A stretch of DNA of 64,000 nt from Lysinibacillus fusiformis (GCF_016925635.1 NZ_CP070490.1:806001-870000), one strand, 5' to 3'; counted from the first letter of the stretch, positions 30,963-40,955 are shown. Notes: a model not told the origin generated them from the sequence alone. Numbers and translations are program-made.

Positions 30963-32486
30963 TTAATTATGACTGTTTGGCAAAAACGTTAAGATTTCGT
31001 CAATATACTTCGATAAAGTAGATACCGATACTCCATATTGCTGTGCAATTTCCTTTTTTGTCACTTTGAGCATTTGTGAAGATCTGAATAAATAATCATT
31101 TGCTCCTGCAATTGCTGTTGGATTTGTAAAACGATAATTTTCTACTAAAGCTTGTTCACATAGCACAAACCACATTTGAAACATCGGGACAATTAATGAT
31201 GATAGCTTTCCATACTGTTCTAATAAAATTTCTGAGACCTGTACTGCCCGTAAAAAGCTTGCTTCTACTTTGTTTTTCTTATCAAATTCATGTCCTAGAG
31301 CATAAGCCAAAAACAATTTCTCAAAAGAGCCTAATTGTTCGATATCAATCCATTTCGGATGGGCGATAATTTCTTGCTTATGCGCTGTACCTTTCAGTAA
31401 AAACAAACCAAAAATGCGCTCACTTGTATACGTGCTCTCTAATTTTTCAACAATAAAATCACGGTCATGCTCCAACGCATCAAGTCCAAATTCATTTTCT
31501 TGTTGGCGCCAAGGTTCGAAGCCCTCTTTGTCTGGGTCTAGCTCTAGAAGCTGATCCCACGCACTTTTTGAAATTTCCTCATGACCTGAGAAATAGGCAG
31601 CATGTGACAACCAAAAGTAAAATCCTGCATCTCCTAAATAGCCTCTCTTTTGCATACTGCGCAACCATTTATAGGCTAATTCATACTGTCCGATTAAGGC
31701 TAATGTCGCACCAAGTTTATAACGATGCTCCCATGTATAGGGTTGAATTTTAACAAGGACATTTAACAGTTCTTGTAAATCCTCTTCATTTTTTTCATAA
31801 TACGCAATCACCGTTAAATTGCATAATGCATGTAGATTGCCCTTATTTTCACGTAGCACCGTATGCAAGAGCGCCTTAGCTTGCTCTTCTTCTCCAACAT
31901 AAAAATAAGCGAGTGCTAGATTATTATAGGCTGACCAAAATGCTGGTCGATCTTCAATTAAATCTTCTAAAATAGTAATAGCTTCTGGAAAATCTCCCTT
32001 TTCCATACAACGACGAGCTTGTTCCTGACGATATAAATCCTCACCAGATCCTTCAAGCTCTTCAAAATCATCTTGCTCAAAAGCGACAAACTCTAATATT
32101 TCTGCTGCTTCATCAGCATAAGCACCCTCAGGTTCTAGCTTTAAATATTCTTCTGCAAAGCGTTTAGCATCATGCATGATGCCCACACATCCTGATACTT
32201 CTGCCATATAAAATATGATTTCTGGATTATCTGGATCAAGTTGATAGGCATGACGAAGCAGATCATACGCTTCCTCAAAACGTTGACCTTCTAACTCTAC
32301 TATGGCTAACTGCAAGATAATCATTGGATCGTCGGGACTTAAATCTACCGCACGCTGTAAATATTTATAGGCTTTATTCATTTGTCCACTGTTCATTGCT
32401 TGAATTGATTTCTTATAATAATAGTCGCCTGTTGGAATGAACGACACTATATTCGATTGAGTCTCATTTTGACGTTTCTTTTCCAA
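30963..32486 (-). CDS. TPR-repeat protein (YvcD-like)
   Basis: 507 residues, cytoplasmic, start TTG behind GGAGG. At least six tetratricopeptide repeats over about residues 17-300 (PDDPMIILQLAIVELEGQ, FWSAYNNLALAYFYVGEEEQ and others). The C-terminal 30 residues hold a helix-turn-helix-like KKEIAQQYGVSVSTLSKYIDE, so DNA binding by the tail is possible. It lies between hisI and trxB, the position of B. subtilis yvcD. Function unknown. Confidence 0.82.
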   Translation of the reverse strand: MEKKRQNETQSNIVSFIPTGDYYYKKSIQAMNSGQMNKAYKYLQRAVDLSPDDPMIILQLAIVELEGQRFEEAYDLLRHAYQLDPDNPEIIFYMAEVSGCVGIMHDAKRFAEEYLKLEPEGAYADEAAEILEFVAFEQDDFEELEGSGEDLYRQEQARRCMEKGDFPEAITILEDLIEDRPAFWSAYNNLALAYFYVGEEEQAKALLHTVLRENKGNLHALCNLTVIAYYEKNEEDLQELLNVLVKIQPYTWEHRYKLGATLALIGQYELAYKWLRSMQKRGYLGDAGFYFWLSHAAYFSGHEEISKSAWDQLLELDPDKEGFEPWRQQENEFGLDALEHDRDFIVEKLESTYTSERIFGLFLLKGTAHKQEIIAHPKWIDIEQLGSFEKLFLAYALGHEFDKKNKVEASFLRAVQVSEILLEQYGKLSSLIVPMFQMWFVLCEQALVENYRFTNPTAIAGANDYLFRSSQMLKVTKKEIAQQYGVSVSTLSKYIDEILTFLPNSHN

Positions 32487-32576
32487 TATATTTCCTCCGA
32501 AACAAGAAATAAGGAACGTATTTTACGTTCCTTTACACAGTAATTCCTATTATACCACACAATCAATAATATGCTG

Positions 32577-33194
32577 TTATTTCTCCTCGTGACGTTTTTC
32601 CAACACATGTAGAACATCATAAATGCTTACTTTTTGTTCTTGTAATAGTACTAGGAGATGATAAATTAAATCAGCTGCCTCCCATTTTACTTCCTCTGCA
32701 TCTCGGTTTTTAGCACCAATGACTACCTCTGTTGCTTCTTCTCCAACCTTTTTACAGATTTTATCGATGCCCTTATCAAATAAATATGTAGTATAAGCTC
32801 CTTCTGGCATTTCTTGCTCTCGCTTTTCAATGACACGAGCAAGTTTAGAAACGATGTCCACAGAGCCGACCTTCTCTTTTTGCTGCATAACCTCAGTGAA
32901 GCAAGAAATTGTACCATTATGACATGCTGGCCCCATCGGTAGAACCTCCACTACTAACGCATCTTGATCACAATCTGTCTTGATTGACACTACTTTTTGT
33001 GTATGACCACTTGTTGCGCCCTTATGCCAAAGCTCTTGACGGGAACGAGAATAAAACCAAGTTTCCCCTGATTCAATTGTTTTAGCTAATGACTCTTTAT
33101 TCATATAAGCTACTGTTAATACCTCTTTTGTATTGGCATCTTGTACTACAGCTGTAACAAGACCTCTCTCATCAAATTGAATGTTCTCTATCAT
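32577..33194 (-). CDS. hisI: Phosphoribosyl-AMP cyclohydrolase / phosphoribosyl-ATP pyrophosphatase
   Basis: 205 residues, bifunctional HisIE. Cyclohydrolase domain (1-110) with [16 protein letters not shown] and the zinc-binding DCDQDALVV and [12 protein letters not shown]; pyrophosphatase domain (about 115-200) with [19 protein letters not shown] and [13 protein letters not shown]. Steps 2 and 3 of histidine synthesis. Overlaps hisF by ATGA; last gene of the operon. Confidence 0.96.
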   Translation of the reverse strand: MIENIQFDERGLVTAVVQDANTKEVLTVAYMNKESLAKTIESGETWFYSRSRQELWHKGATSGHTQKVVSIKTDCDQDALVVEVLPMGPACHNGTISCFTEVMQQKEKVGSVDIVSKLARVIEKREQEMPEGAYTTYLFDKGIDKICKKVGEEATEVVIGAKNRDAEEVKWEAADLIYHLLVLLQEQKVSIYDVLHVLEKRHEEK

Positions 33195-33952
33195 CTTACT
33201 GCCACTCCTTTTTCACGTAAGTATTCTTTTACTTGCGCTACACTTGTTTCTTTGTAATGGAAGATGGAGGCTGCTAGTGCAGCATCTGCATCTACCTCAT
33301 GTGCTAATACTTCGTAAAAATGTTCGGCATGTCCCGCTCCACCACTAGCAATCACAGGGACTGTCACAGCAGCACGTACTGCTTTAGTTAAGGCTAAATC
33401 AAAGCCAGATTTTTCTCCATCTTGATTCATACTTGTTAATAAAATCTCACCAGCTCCTAACCGTACAGCCTCTTTTGCCCACTCAATGGCTGACCAAGTT
33501 GTCTTGTTGCGTCCACCATGTGTATAAACCATCCATGTGCCATCTTCTTCACTATAGCGAGCATCTATTGCAACAACGATACATTGTGCACCAAAAAAAT
33601 CAGAGCCTTCCTGAATAAGAGCGGGCCGCTCCAACGCAGACGTGTTCACGGATACTTTATCAGCACCTGCACGTAATATACGCTTCATATCATCCAATGT
33701 ACGAATGCCTCCGCCAACAGTAAAGGGGATGGCAAGCGTAGCTGCTGTTTGACGAACAACGTCTACCATCGTTTCTCGACCTTCATGCGAAGCAGAAATA
33801 TCTAAAAATACAAGCTCATCTGCTCCTTGTTCATCATAGAACTTCGCAAGCTCCACTGGATCTCCTGCATCTCGGATAGAGACAAATTGTATACCTTTTA
33901 CAACACGACCTTCTTTCACATCAAGACATGGGATAATACGTTTTGTTAGCAT
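33191..33952 (-). CDS. hisF: Imidazole glycerol phosphate synthase, cyclase subunit
   Basis: 253 residues from ATG 33952 ([20 protein letters not shown]), AAAGGTG upstream; an in-frame start 21 bp above overlaps hisH more. TIM barrel with the catalytic Asp in PCLDVKEG and LLTSMNQDG. Uses ammonia from HisH to form IGP and AICAR. Starts 7 bp inside the end of hisH. Confidence 0.96.
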   Translation of the reverse strand: MLTKRIIPCLDVKEGRVVKGIQFVSIRDAGDPVELAKFYDEQGADELVFLDISASHEGRETMVDVVRQTAATLAIPFTVGGGIRTLDDMKRILRAGADKVSVNTSALERPALIQEGSDFFGAQCIVVAIDARYSEEDGTWMVYTHGGRNKTTWSAIEWAKEAVRLGAGEILLTSMNQDGEKSGFDLALTKAVRAAVTVPVIASGGAGHAEHFYEVLAHEVDADAALAASIFHYKETSVAQVKEYLREKGVAVR

Positions 33953-34578
33953 GCCTTCACACCTTTCAGCCATTGCTCTAATAAATAAACACCTAATTCT
34001 CCTGATTTTTCAGGGTGGAATTGCATGCCAGTCACTGAACCATTTGTCACAATACCAGGTACTTTAATGCCGTAGTAATCCGCATAGGCAACAAGCTCTG
34101 ATTCTTCTATATCTGTTGCATAAAATGAGTGAACAAAATAGACATGCTTCGCTGATACTTCATTATTTAACCAGGCAGGACGATTTGTCACAATCAGCTC
34201 ATTCCAACCCATATGTGGCACTCGATATGCTTGGCCATCCTGGATACCACTAAAGCGTTTAATGCACCCCTTGAAAAAACCTAGCCCTTCTGTTGAGGTT
34301 ACTTCATCACTTTGCTCAAACAATAATTGCATGCCTAGACAAATTCCCAAAAGAGGACGGTTTTCACTTTGTGCCTTGTGTAAATATTGATCTAATTTTG
34401 TTTCTGCTAAACGCTTTCTGGCATCAGGGAATGCGCCGACCCCTGGTAACAATAGGGCATCTGTTGTATCTAACACCTTCTCATCAGCCGTTACAATAAC
34501 TTCACAGCCTAGACGTTTTAATGCCTGTTCCACACTAAATAAATTGCCCATACCATAATCAATGACACCTATTTTCAC
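33946..34578 (-). CDS. hisH: Imidazole glycerol phosphate synthase, glutaminase subunit
   Basis: 210 residues starting at GTG (overlap GTGA with hisB). Class I glutamine amidotransferase: nucleophile Cys80 in LLGICLGMQ, late His-x-Glu in MQFHPEKSG. Supplies ammonia to HisF. Length is typical. Confidence 0.96.
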   Translation of the reverse strand: MKIGVIDYGMGNLFSVEQALKRLGCEVIVTADEKVLDTTDALLLPGVGAFPDARKRLAETKLDQYLHKAQSENRPLLGICLGMQLLFEQSDEVTSTEGLGFFKGCIKRFSGIQDGQAYRVPHMGWNELIVTNRPAWLNNEVSAKHVYFVHSFYATDIEESELVAYADYYGIKVPGIVTNGSVTGMQFHPEKSGELGVYLLEQWLKGVKAC

Positions 34579-35174
34579 GTTAACAGCCCCTTAGTCGATG
34601 GTACACCTTTCACACGTGGGTCGATTTCCACTGCAGCATCAATCGCACGTGCTAATGCTTTGAAAATCGCCTCAATAATGTGATGTGTATTTTGTCCATA
34701 GGGTACAATTACGTGAACATTCATTCGTGCCTCAAGGGCAAATTTCCATAAAAATTCATGTACTAATTCTGTATCAAACGTTCCTACTTTTTCTTTTAAT
34801 GTTGGCACACGGTACTCTAGATGAGGGCGATTCGAGCAATCTACAACCACCTGAGCGAGTGCGTCATCCATCGGTACAAAGGCGTTACCATAGCGTTTTA
34901 TGCCTTTCTTATCACCAAGTGCTTCTCGAACAGCTTGTCCTAAGACAATACCAAGATCCTCTGTTGTATGGTGATCATCAATATAGGTATCACCATTTGC
35001 ATGTATTGTGCCATTAAATAATCCATGCTTGATAAATAAGTCCAGCATATGGTCCATAAACCCCACGCCTGTTTGAATATCTGCGTTACCCTCGCCATCT
35101 AAATCAATTGCTACTGAAATTTGCGTTTCATTTGTCGTGCGCTCTATCTTTGCATATCGTTTCTTTTCTGTCAT
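34575..35174 (-). CDS. hisB: Imidazoleglycerol-phosphate dehydratase
   Basis: 199 residues from the ATG at 35174 (MTEKKRYAKIERTTNET), behind GGAGAAGG; an upstream in-frame start would lie inside hisD. Monofunctional, with no phosphatase domain as is usual in Firmicutes. The two manganese-ligand motifs are seen: DIQTGVGFMDHMLDLF and DDHHTTEDLGI, plus FEALEARMN-like ALEARMNVHV and THHIIEA. Confidence 0.96.
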   Translation of the reverse strand: MTEKKRYAKIERTTNETQISVAIDLDGEGNADIQTGVGFMDHMLDLFIKHGLFNGTIHANGDTYIDDHHTTEDLGIVLGQAVREALGDKKGIKRYGNAFVPMDDALAQVVVDCSNRPHLEYRVPTLKEKVGTFDTELVHEFLWKFALEARMNVHVIVPYGQNTHHIIEAIFKALARAIDAAVEIDPRVKGVPSTKGLLT

Positions 35175-35178
35175 CGTC

Positions 35179-36453
35179 CTATTCCTTCTCCCATCCACGT
35201 GATTCCACTGCACGGGCATGGCCCTCTAAGCCTTCCATACGCGCTAGACGTGCAATTTTTGGTGCATTGTCTTTCCATGTTTTTTCACTATAGTAAACAA
35301 TACTTGATTTTTTCACAAAATCATCGACATTTAAGCCACTTGCAAAACGAGCCGTACTATTGGTTGGTAGCACATGATTCGTCCCTGCAAAATAATCACC
35401 AACTGGCTCAGAACTATACCGACCTATAAAAATACCGCCAGCATGTCTTATTTGCTCAGCTAGCCCCTCTGCATTTTCTGTCACAATTTCTAAATGCTCA
35501 GGTGCCAATGAATTAATGGCCTCCACTGCATCTGACAACGTTTCAGCTACATAAATTACCCCAAAATTTTCTATGGAAGCACGAGCTACTTCTTGACGTG
35601 GTAGGTTCAGCAATTGCTTCTCTACTTCCTCAGCTACTTTTTTGGCTAATGACTCTGAGGTTGTGACAAGGATGGCGCAGGCTAGCGGATCATGCTCTGC
35701 TTGTGATAATAGATCTGCAGCAATCTCATCAGGATAGGCTGAATCATCAGCCAGCACAGCAATTTCACTTGGTCCCGCAATCATATCAATCGCTACTTCT
35801 CCAAATACCTCACGTTTGGCAAGTGCCACAAAAATATTTCCTGGACCTGTAATTTTATCAACTGGGGAAATTGTTTCTGTGCCATAGGCAAGAGCTGCAA
35901 TGGCTTGTGCTCCACCAACTTTATAAATTTCATCAATCCCTAAAAGGTGAGCCGCCACAAGGACACCTGCTGGTAGCTTCCCATTCTGCCCTGCAGGGGA
36001 AGTAATAACAATACGTTTCACCCCTGCAACTTGTGCTGGTATCACATTCATCAATACAGATGAAGGGTAGGCTGCTGTGCCACCCGGAACATATAGTCCT
36101 ACTGCATCTAAGGCTGTCACCCGTTGACCTAGCCAAGAACCATCTCCCAGTTCTAATCGATAACCTGAACGTATTTGTTGTTCATGATAAAAACGGATAT
36201 TTTCCGCAGCTTCTGCTAAGTCCTTATAGAGTTGTTGATCAAGTGCATTTACTGCTTCCTGTATTTCTTCTTCAGAGACACGGAAGCTCTCAGGTACATA
36301 GCCATCCCATCTCTCAGTATAGGTACGTAATGCTGCATCACCCTGTGCCTTAACATCTGATAGCACCTGTCGCACAACTTTTATCTGTTCCTCATTTCCC
36401 CCTTCAAGTGGTCTTTTTAAGGAAATGCCTTTTTCAAGTTTTGTTATTTTCAT
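35179..36453 (-). CDS. hisD: Histidinol dehydrogenase
   Basis: 424 residues, Zn- and NAD-dependent, catalysing the last two oxidations of histidine synthesis. Seen: VPGGTAAYPSSVLM, the nucleotide-proximal VGGAQAIAALAYGT, the IAGPSEIAVLAD core, LLSQAEHDPLA with metal-ligand residues and LAPEHLEIV. Starts behind AGGGGA, 37 bp after hisG. Confidence 0.97.
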   Translation of the reverse strand: MKITKLEKGISLKRPLEGGNEEQIKVVRQVLSDVKAQGDAALRTYTERWDGYVPESFRVSEEEIQEAVNALDQQLYKDLAEAAENIRFYHEQQIRSGYRLELGDGSWLGQRVTALDAVGLYVPGGTAAYPSSVLMNVIPAQVAGVKRIVITSPAGQNGKLPAGVLVAAHLLGIDEIYKVGGAQAIAALAYGTETISPVDKITGPGNIFVALAKREVFGEVAIDMIAGPSEIAVLADDSAYPDEIAADLLSQAEHDPLACAILVTTSESLAKKVAEEVEKQLLNLPRQEVARASIENFGVIYVAETLSDAVEAINSLAPEHLEIVTENAEGLAEQIRHAGGIFIGRYSSEPVGDYFAGTNHVLPTNSTARFASGLNVDDFVKKSSIVYYSEKTWKDNAPKIARLARMEGLEGHARAVESRGWEKE

Positions 36454-36490
36454 AGGATGAATCCCCTTTAGTCTATGTAGCTAAAAATGA

Positions 36491-37126
36491 TTACTTTTTC
36501 TGCTCATTCACACATTTCTTTAATCGCTTCACGAGGTCAATAATACGCTCACCTTTCATACGATAACTTACTGGGTTTGCAATTAGTCGAGAAGAGACAG
36601 CGGTAATAAATTCATATTCTACTAAGCCATTTTCTTTTAATGTACGACCCGTAGAAACAATATCGACAATTCGATCAGCTAAGCCAATCATTGGTGCTAA
36701 TTCAATAGAACCGTTAAGCTCGATTATTTCCACTTGCTCTCCAATGCCTTTGTAGTACTTCATTGCAATATTCGGATATTTCGTAGCAATTCTAGGTGCA
36801 ATCTCATTCATTGAAGTGTTTGGTAAGCCTGCAGAAGCGATATAGCAATTACTAATTTTCAAATCAAGTAATTCATGCACCTCTCGCTGTTGCTCTAACA
36901 AAACATCCTTCCCAGCAATACCAATATCAGCTACACCATGTTCAACATAGACAGGAACATCCATTGGCTTTGATAAAATAAAGCGAATTTTTTCCTCGGG
37001 TATTTCAATCATTAATTTACGTGACATCTCTACTTCTTCAGGTAAATTAAAGCCTGCCTCTAACAACATTTGATATGCCTCTTCAAAGATTCGTCCTTTG
37101 GGCATTGCAATCGTCAATTCATTCAC
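36491..37126 (-). CDS. hisG: ATP phosphoribosyltransferase, short form
   Basis: 211 residues from a GTG at 37126 with AGGAGG 9 bp upstream; the TTG seven codons earlier overlaps that site. First step of histidine synthesis. Short-form HisG lacks the C-terminal regulatory domain and needs HisZ, whose gene overlaps it by 8 bp. Seen: [44 protein letters not shown] (PRPP loop). Confidence 0.95.
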   Translation of the reverse strand: MNELTIAMPKGRIFEEAYQMLLEAGFNLPEEVEMSRKLMIEIPEEKIRFILSKPMDVPVYVEHGVADIGIAGKDVLLEQQREVHELLDLKISNCYIASAGLPNTSMNEIAPRIATKYPNIAMKYYKGIGEQVEIIELNGSIELAPMIGLADRIVDIVSTGRTLKENGLVEYEFITAVSSRLIANPVSYRMKGERIIDLVKRLKKCVNEQKK

Positions 37127-38291
37127 CGCCAACTTCCTCCTGTCCAACTACCACCACTTCTGTAAAGTATGCTAAAAAGGCCGCTTCATCGACTAGACTA
37201 CTACGTAACTGTAAAGTAGCTAATTTTCCTGTTGCTCGTAATGTTTTAACCTTTAGTAAAGCCGCCTCAAATTGTTCTTCCTCAAAAAGTACAACGGTTG
37301 CTTCCTGTCGTTTCTCTGTTTGCCCATTTAAAGTTTCTAATAAACGATCTACTCGAATACTAAACCCTGTAGCACCAACTTTCGAACCAAATACCTCTAA
37401 CAGGCCATCATAACGGCCTCCATTTCCTAATAAAAAGCCACTTCCTACAGCAAATACTTCAAAAAGCATGCCTGTGTAATAACTCATATGACTCGAAAGT
37501 GTGAAATCAAATGCTACATAATCAGCTAAGTCAGCCATTTCCAATAGTTGAGCAAGCTGTTGCATGTATTCTAATGCATCATTTTTACGGACATATTTTT
37601 CAATATCTCGGATATCTTTAACATTCATGGCTTCTTCAATAAATTGTAAGAGGGCATCAGATTTTGCTTTTGGCAGGTCAAAAGACTCCACCGCTTCTTC
37701 AAACCCTACATAATTTCGTTGGACAAGCAATGTTCTAAGAATTGTTTGCTGTTCGATACTCTCTGTGTAATCTTGTAAAATGCAATTTAGTATGCCAGCA
37801 TGTCCAATCGTGATTTTAAACTCTTCTAATTTAAAATGCTTTAATAGCTCCATTGCCGTTACAATAACTTCTGCATCGGCAAATACGGATTGATCACCTA
37901 TTAATTCAATCCCCATTTGATCAAACTCTGCTGGTCTTCCACCCTCTGCTTCCTGAGCTCGAAAAACGCTCGCGAAATAGGCAAGACGTAGAGGAATCAT
38001 TTCTTTCAATAATTTTGATGTAGCTACTCGAGCAATCGGTGTAGTCATATCAGGTCGTAGCACTAACGTGTTTCCTTGGCTATCCACTAGCTTAAATAAA
38101 TGAGCATCAGCAATAGCCGAAGCCTTTCCCACTGTATCGAAATACTCCACAGCAGGCGTTTTAATAAACTCATAACCCCTTTTATATAAAAAGTCTCTGC
38201 CAGCATGTCTAACAGCTTCAACTTTCTCATAGATTTGCGGAAATGTATCGCGCATTCCAAGTGGTTTTTCAAACATTTTTATTGACGACAT
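37119..38291 (-). CDS. hisZ: ATP phosphoribosyltransferase regulatory subunit HisZ
   Basis: 390 residues with a class II histidyl-tRNA-synthetase-like fold ([50 protein letters not shown]) but no aminoacylation role. Forms the active complex with short HisG and gives histidine feedback control. First gene of the his operon. Confidence 0.95.
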   Translation of the reverse strand: MSSIKMFEKPLGMRDTFPQIYEKVEAVRHAGRDFLYKRGYEFIKTPAVEYFDTVGKASAIADAHLFKLVDSQGNTLVLRPDMTTPIARVATSKLLKEMIPLRLAYFASVFRAQEAEGGRPAEFDQMGIELIGDQSVFADAEVIVTAMELLKHFKLEEFKITIGHAGILNCILQDYTESIEQQTILRTLLVQRNYVGFEEAVESFDLPKAKSDALLQFIEEAMNVKDIRDIEKYVRKNDALEYMQQLAQLLEMADLADYVAFDFTLSSHMSYYTGMLFEVFAVGSGFLLGNGGRYDGLLEVFGSKVGATGFSIRVDRLLETLNGQTEKRQEATVVLFEEEQFEAALLKVKTLRATGKLATLQLRSSLVDEAAFLAYFTEVVVVGQEEVGGE

Positions 38292-38585
38292 ATGGACACT
38301 TCCTTACATTTTACTTTAATTCACTAGAGTATTAGAGAATTAGAGAATTAGATTATGAAAGAATTTTAACTTATTTCAATTAAACAGTCAACGCTATCCT
38401 TATTAATTATCAAAATCTTTAAATACTTATTATTCTGTTAATTATACACATTAAGTAGAAAAGAATTACATAAAAAGCATGACTCATTTCTCTTATAATT
38501 TGACAAAATATTTTACTGAGAAAGAGAATGTGTCTAAAATGTGACAAATCAATTATTAATCACTTAGAGTATTCGCTGAAAAATT

Positions 38586-38604
38586 GATAATGATTCTCTC
38601 TTAA
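38586..38604. promoter_or_regulatory. Possible Fur box (weaker)
   Basis: GATAATGATTCTC agrees with the left half and centre of the Fur consensus GATAATGATTATC; the right half is poor. About 260 bp upstream of the 67-aa gene and 300 bp from hisZ. Confidence 0.35.
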
Positions 38605-38703
38605 CAAATCATTGGTAAAAATAAAGATTTATCAATAGACTATTCTCAATATAGAAATTGATAAATTATCTTAGAATAATTATTTTTCATCTCTCACTTA
38701 AAA

Positions 38704-38724
38704 TGATTATCAATCTCATTATCA
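38704..38724. promoter_or_regulatory. Fur-like box
   Basis: TGATTAT-C-AATCTC-ATTATCA: both outer heptads of the Fur palindrome (TGATWAT...ATTATCA) are present. It lies about 60 bp upstream of the -35 of the downstream gene, which is far for classic repression, so control of that gene is inference. Confidence 0.5.
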
Positions 38725-38782
38725 TCAAGAATACTTTACTATCAATATTTTGATTGATTATTACTCTCATTCTATTTTTCTT

Positions 38783-38811
38783 TTTACATTTGTAAAAACT
38801 TAATATAGAAT
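38783..38811 (+). promoter_or_regulatory. Promoter of the 67-aa Cys protein gene
   Basis: TTTACA (38783-38788), 17-bp spacer, TAGAAT (38806-38811), about 50 bp before the start codon. Confidence 0.6.
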
Positions 38812-38862
38812 AGCATTAATAACAAAAAGAACCATATACACTACACATTGGAGGGATTTATT

Positions 38863-39066
38863 ATGGCATGTCCATTCGTACAACTTAGTGAGCAAATGAT
38901 CGTTAGTATTTGTAAAGGCGAGTTTTATCCTGGTGACAAAGTAACACTTCACACAACTGAAGACATTGATGGGACTGCAATTAAATCAACCTTTGTTGAA
39001 ACTACTTGCTTAGGTGATCACGACACTTGTGAATTCAAGTCAGACTATGATGCAGCTCTTGCATAA
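38863..39066 (+). CDS. 67-residue four-cysteine protein, unknown function
   Basis: ATG 38863 follows GGAGGG; the TTG 15 bp upstream overlaps that site. No signal or membrane segment. Cys at positions 3, 18, 49 and 56. The stretch TFVETTCLGDHDTCEFK resembles the E-x-x-C-x-x-G-D-x-x-C-x-F end of V4R-type domains, where the Cys bind metal, but the protein is too short to be a V4R domain. Fur-like sites lie upstream, so a link to metal status is plausible but unproven. Strong terminator follows. Confidence 0.7.
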   Translation: MACPFVQLSEQMIVSICKGEFYPGDKVTLHTTEDIDGTAIKSTFVETTCLGDHDTCEFKSDYDAALA

Positions 39067-39071
39067 ACAGT

Positions 39072-39114
39072 AAAAGCTACTCCAAAAACTAATGACTTTT
39101 GGAGTAGCTTTTTT
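39072..39114 (+). terminator. Terminator after the 67-aa gene
   Basis: Stem AAAAGCTACTCCAAAA / TTTTGGAGTAGCTTTT with an 11-nt loop and further T residues. Confidence 0.92.
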
Positions 39115-39121
39115 ATGCAAA

Positions 39122-39157
39122 AAACTCACGAAGTATATACCTATACTACGTGAGTTC
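39122..39157. repeat. Hairpin flanking repeat element B, left copy
   Basis: AACTCACG...CGTGAGTT hairpin with an inner AGTATA/TATACT stem. The same hairpin with about four base changes is at 39714-39749 on the other side of the element. On the minus strand this copy is followed by TTTTTT. Confidence 0.75.
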
Positions 39158-39711
39158 ATGTTGTTGCAAAAAGATGATGTCAACGGCAGAAAAAGCAACT
39201 TTGCAAGGTGAGAGGTTGATTTCCGTTCCGCCAGCGTCCTTTCCAGGGGGCGTCCGATGAGCCGCTTCACTCACTTCCGTTCGCTCCAGGGTCTCCTCTG
39301 TGACGCTAAATCCCCTAGGAGTGACGCTGACTCCACTCCAATCAACCATTCTGCAAAAGTGTCTTTTCCTTATTTTTCATACTAGCGGTATCGATCAAAA
39401 TAGCCCATGATTTGTATGATTAGAAAAAGGATAGGCTTTTATTTTCAATGTAGAGAAGTGATGAATGACAACACCCCTCCATAAAATGAGTAGTGAAGAC
39501 CTTCCCTTTATTTGAAAACCTTTGCTAAAAAGGTAACATTTTATGGGTTGAAGTGGAAGGCTACTTGACTCCCGTGGGATAGCGAGACAGGCGAAGCCCT
39601 GCACGGAGCGGTAGCGGAGGAAGCGATTCGGCGCTCGCCCACAGGAAAGCAAGTAGCCTGCAACGGAAATCCATTTCTACCTTTTAATTGACTGTTTTGT
39701 TTTTCAACATT
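39158..39711. repeat. Structured non-coding repeat element, copy B
   Basis: Colinear with copy A over its full 554 bp with scattered substitutions and small indels (about nine in ten bases agree by eye). Both palindromic blocks are present: about 39212-39350 and about 39555-39660. Ends TGTTGCAAAA (39162) and TTTTTCAACA (39700-39709). A minus-strand ORF inside (39395-39652) is not conserved as a protein in copy A, so the element is taken as non-coding. Confidence 0.75.
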
Positions 39712-39713
39712 AA

Positions 39714-39749
39714 AAACTCACGAAGTTTATACCCATACTGCGTGAGTTT
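39714..39749 (-). terminator. Hairpin flanking repeat element B, right copy; terminator of the acyltransferase gene
   Basis: Near copy of 39122-39157. On the minus strand, read from the yvoF-like stop, the stem ends in GTGAGTTTTT, a workable terminator. Also T-rich on the + side. Confidence 0.75.
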
Positions 39750-39752
39750 CTA

Positions 39753-40295
39753 TTATTTTTTTGGTGTACACCACTCTACAGTCTCATTGCGTTTGCGCTC
39801 TGTCATTTGTTCAGCAGTATAAATTATTCGCATCGGATTGCCCCCTGCTAAACAACCTGCTGGTACATCCTTATGTACAAGAGTGGCAGCTGAAACAATG
39901 GCACCATCTCCAATTGTTACACCTGGTAAAATGGTTGAATTTGCCCCTATCATTACTTCATTTCCAATATGAACATCACCTAAGCGATATTCCTCTATTA
40001 AATATTCATGCGCTAAAATGGTTGTATTAAATCCAATTACGGTATTGTTTCCAATGAAAATTCGTTCTGGAAACATGGTATCTGGCATGACCATTAAGGC
40101 TAATGACGTTTGCTTACCAATTGTCATGTTTAAAAATGTACGATAAAGCCAGTTTTTCACACGTAAAAATGGTGTGAAGCGTCCAATCTGAATGACAATG
40201 AAACACTTCATCACCTTCCAAAAGGACACCGTATCATATATATTCCAAAGTGAATTGGCTCCTTCGACACGGTAACGTTCTGTTTTACGCGCCAT
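39753..40295 (-). CDS. Hexapeptide-repeat acyltransferase (YvoF-like)
   Basis: 180 residues with left-handed beta-helix repeats (I-G-x-x repeated: VIGFNTTI, VHIGNEVMIGANSTILPGVTIGDGAIVSA), and a C-terminal AGGNPMRII typical of maltose/galactoside/xenobiotic acetyltransferases. Donor is likely acetyl- or acyl-CoA; substrate unknown. Last of hprK-lgt-ppaX-yvoF, the B. subtilis order. Start behind GAGGGG. Confidence 0.9.
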   Translation of the reverse strand: MARKTERYRVEGANSLWNIYDTVSFWKVMKCFIVIQIGRFTPFLRVKNWLYRTFLNMTIGKQTSLALMVMPDTMFPERIFIGNNTVIGFNTTILAHEYLIEEYRLGDVHIGNEVMIGANSTILPGVTIGDGAIVSAATLVHKDVPAGCLAGGNPMRIIYTAEQMTERKRNETVEWCTPKK

Positions 40296-40300
40296 CTACC

Positions 40301-40942
40301 CTACCCCTCTTTCACAATATCAAATAAATCTGACATATGCTGTAACATATATTCTGGTTGATACTGCTGTAAGTACGCCTCACCTTTAATTGCCCAAGCA
40401 ACACCAGCTGCTCTTACACCAGCACGATGTCCTGCTTGAATATCATGCGAATTATCACCAATCATAATGGCATATTCTTTTTCTATTCCTAATCGTTCCA
40501 AAGCAAGTAATACTGGCTCTGGATCAGGCTTCACATTGTTCACATCATCTGTACCAATACGCACATCAAATAGATGCGTTGCCCCAAGAATAGCAAGTCC
40601 ACGATCAATGGTCTCATTACGTTTCGTCGAAACAATAGCCAATCGTATACCTTGAGCTTTTAATTGCTCTAGTGTTGACACAACATCAGGGTATTGGCTG
40701 ACTAGTTCATCATGGTGCTCAATATTCCAAGCGCGATACATTTCTATCAAAGCTTCTTCTTCACCTGGTGCAATGTCATTAAATGTCTGTTTCAATGATG
40801 GACCAATGAATTTCAGGCAATCTTTTGGCGAATATTGCCCGGGAAATCGCTCATTTAATACATGCATAAATGTTTGAATGATTAAATCATTTGTATTCAG
40901 TAAAGTTCCATCAAAATCAAATAGTAGTGCCTTTACAGCCAT
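40301..40942 (-). CDS. ppaX: Pyrophosphatase PpaX
   Basis: 213 residues, HAD superfamily: motif I FDFDGTLLNTN (residues 8-18), motif II IVSTKR, motif III/IV region KPDPEPVLLAL and MIGDNSHDIQAG. In Bacillus it hydrolyses the pyrophosphate made when HprK dephosphorylates HPr-Ser-P. Found in the hprK operon, as expected. Confidence 0.93.
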   Translation of the reverse strand: MAVKALLFDFDGTLLNTNDLIIQTFMHVLNERFPGQYSPKDCLKFIGPSLKQTFNDIAPGEEEALIEMYRAWNIEHHDELVSQYPDVVSTLEQLKAQGIRLAIVSTKRNETIDRGLAILGATHLFDVRIGTDDVNNVKPDPEPVLLALERLGIEKEYAIMIGDNSHDIQAGHRAGVRAAGVAWAIKGEAYLQQYQPEYMLQHMSDLFDIVKEG

Positions 40943-40955
40943 CTTTTACAACCCC

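Larger units (their letters stand above)
38292..38862. other. 570-bp AT-rich divergent intergenic region
   Basis: Between hisZ (minus) and the 67-aa gene (plus). No ORF is credible. It holds two Fur-like boxes and a promoter (separate entries). A short tandem of TAGAGAATTAG type sits at about 38326-38352. No T-box or other his leader was recognised. Confidence 0.5.

Noticed and set aside
38292..38480. T-box or His-type leader upstream of hisZ
   Set aside because: No specifier hairpin, T-box sequence or terminator/antiterminator pair could be recognised.
39395..39652. 85-residue minus-strand ORF inside repeat copy B
   Set aside because: Not kept as a reading frame in copy A, and its sequence follows the palindromic blocks; considered non-coding.
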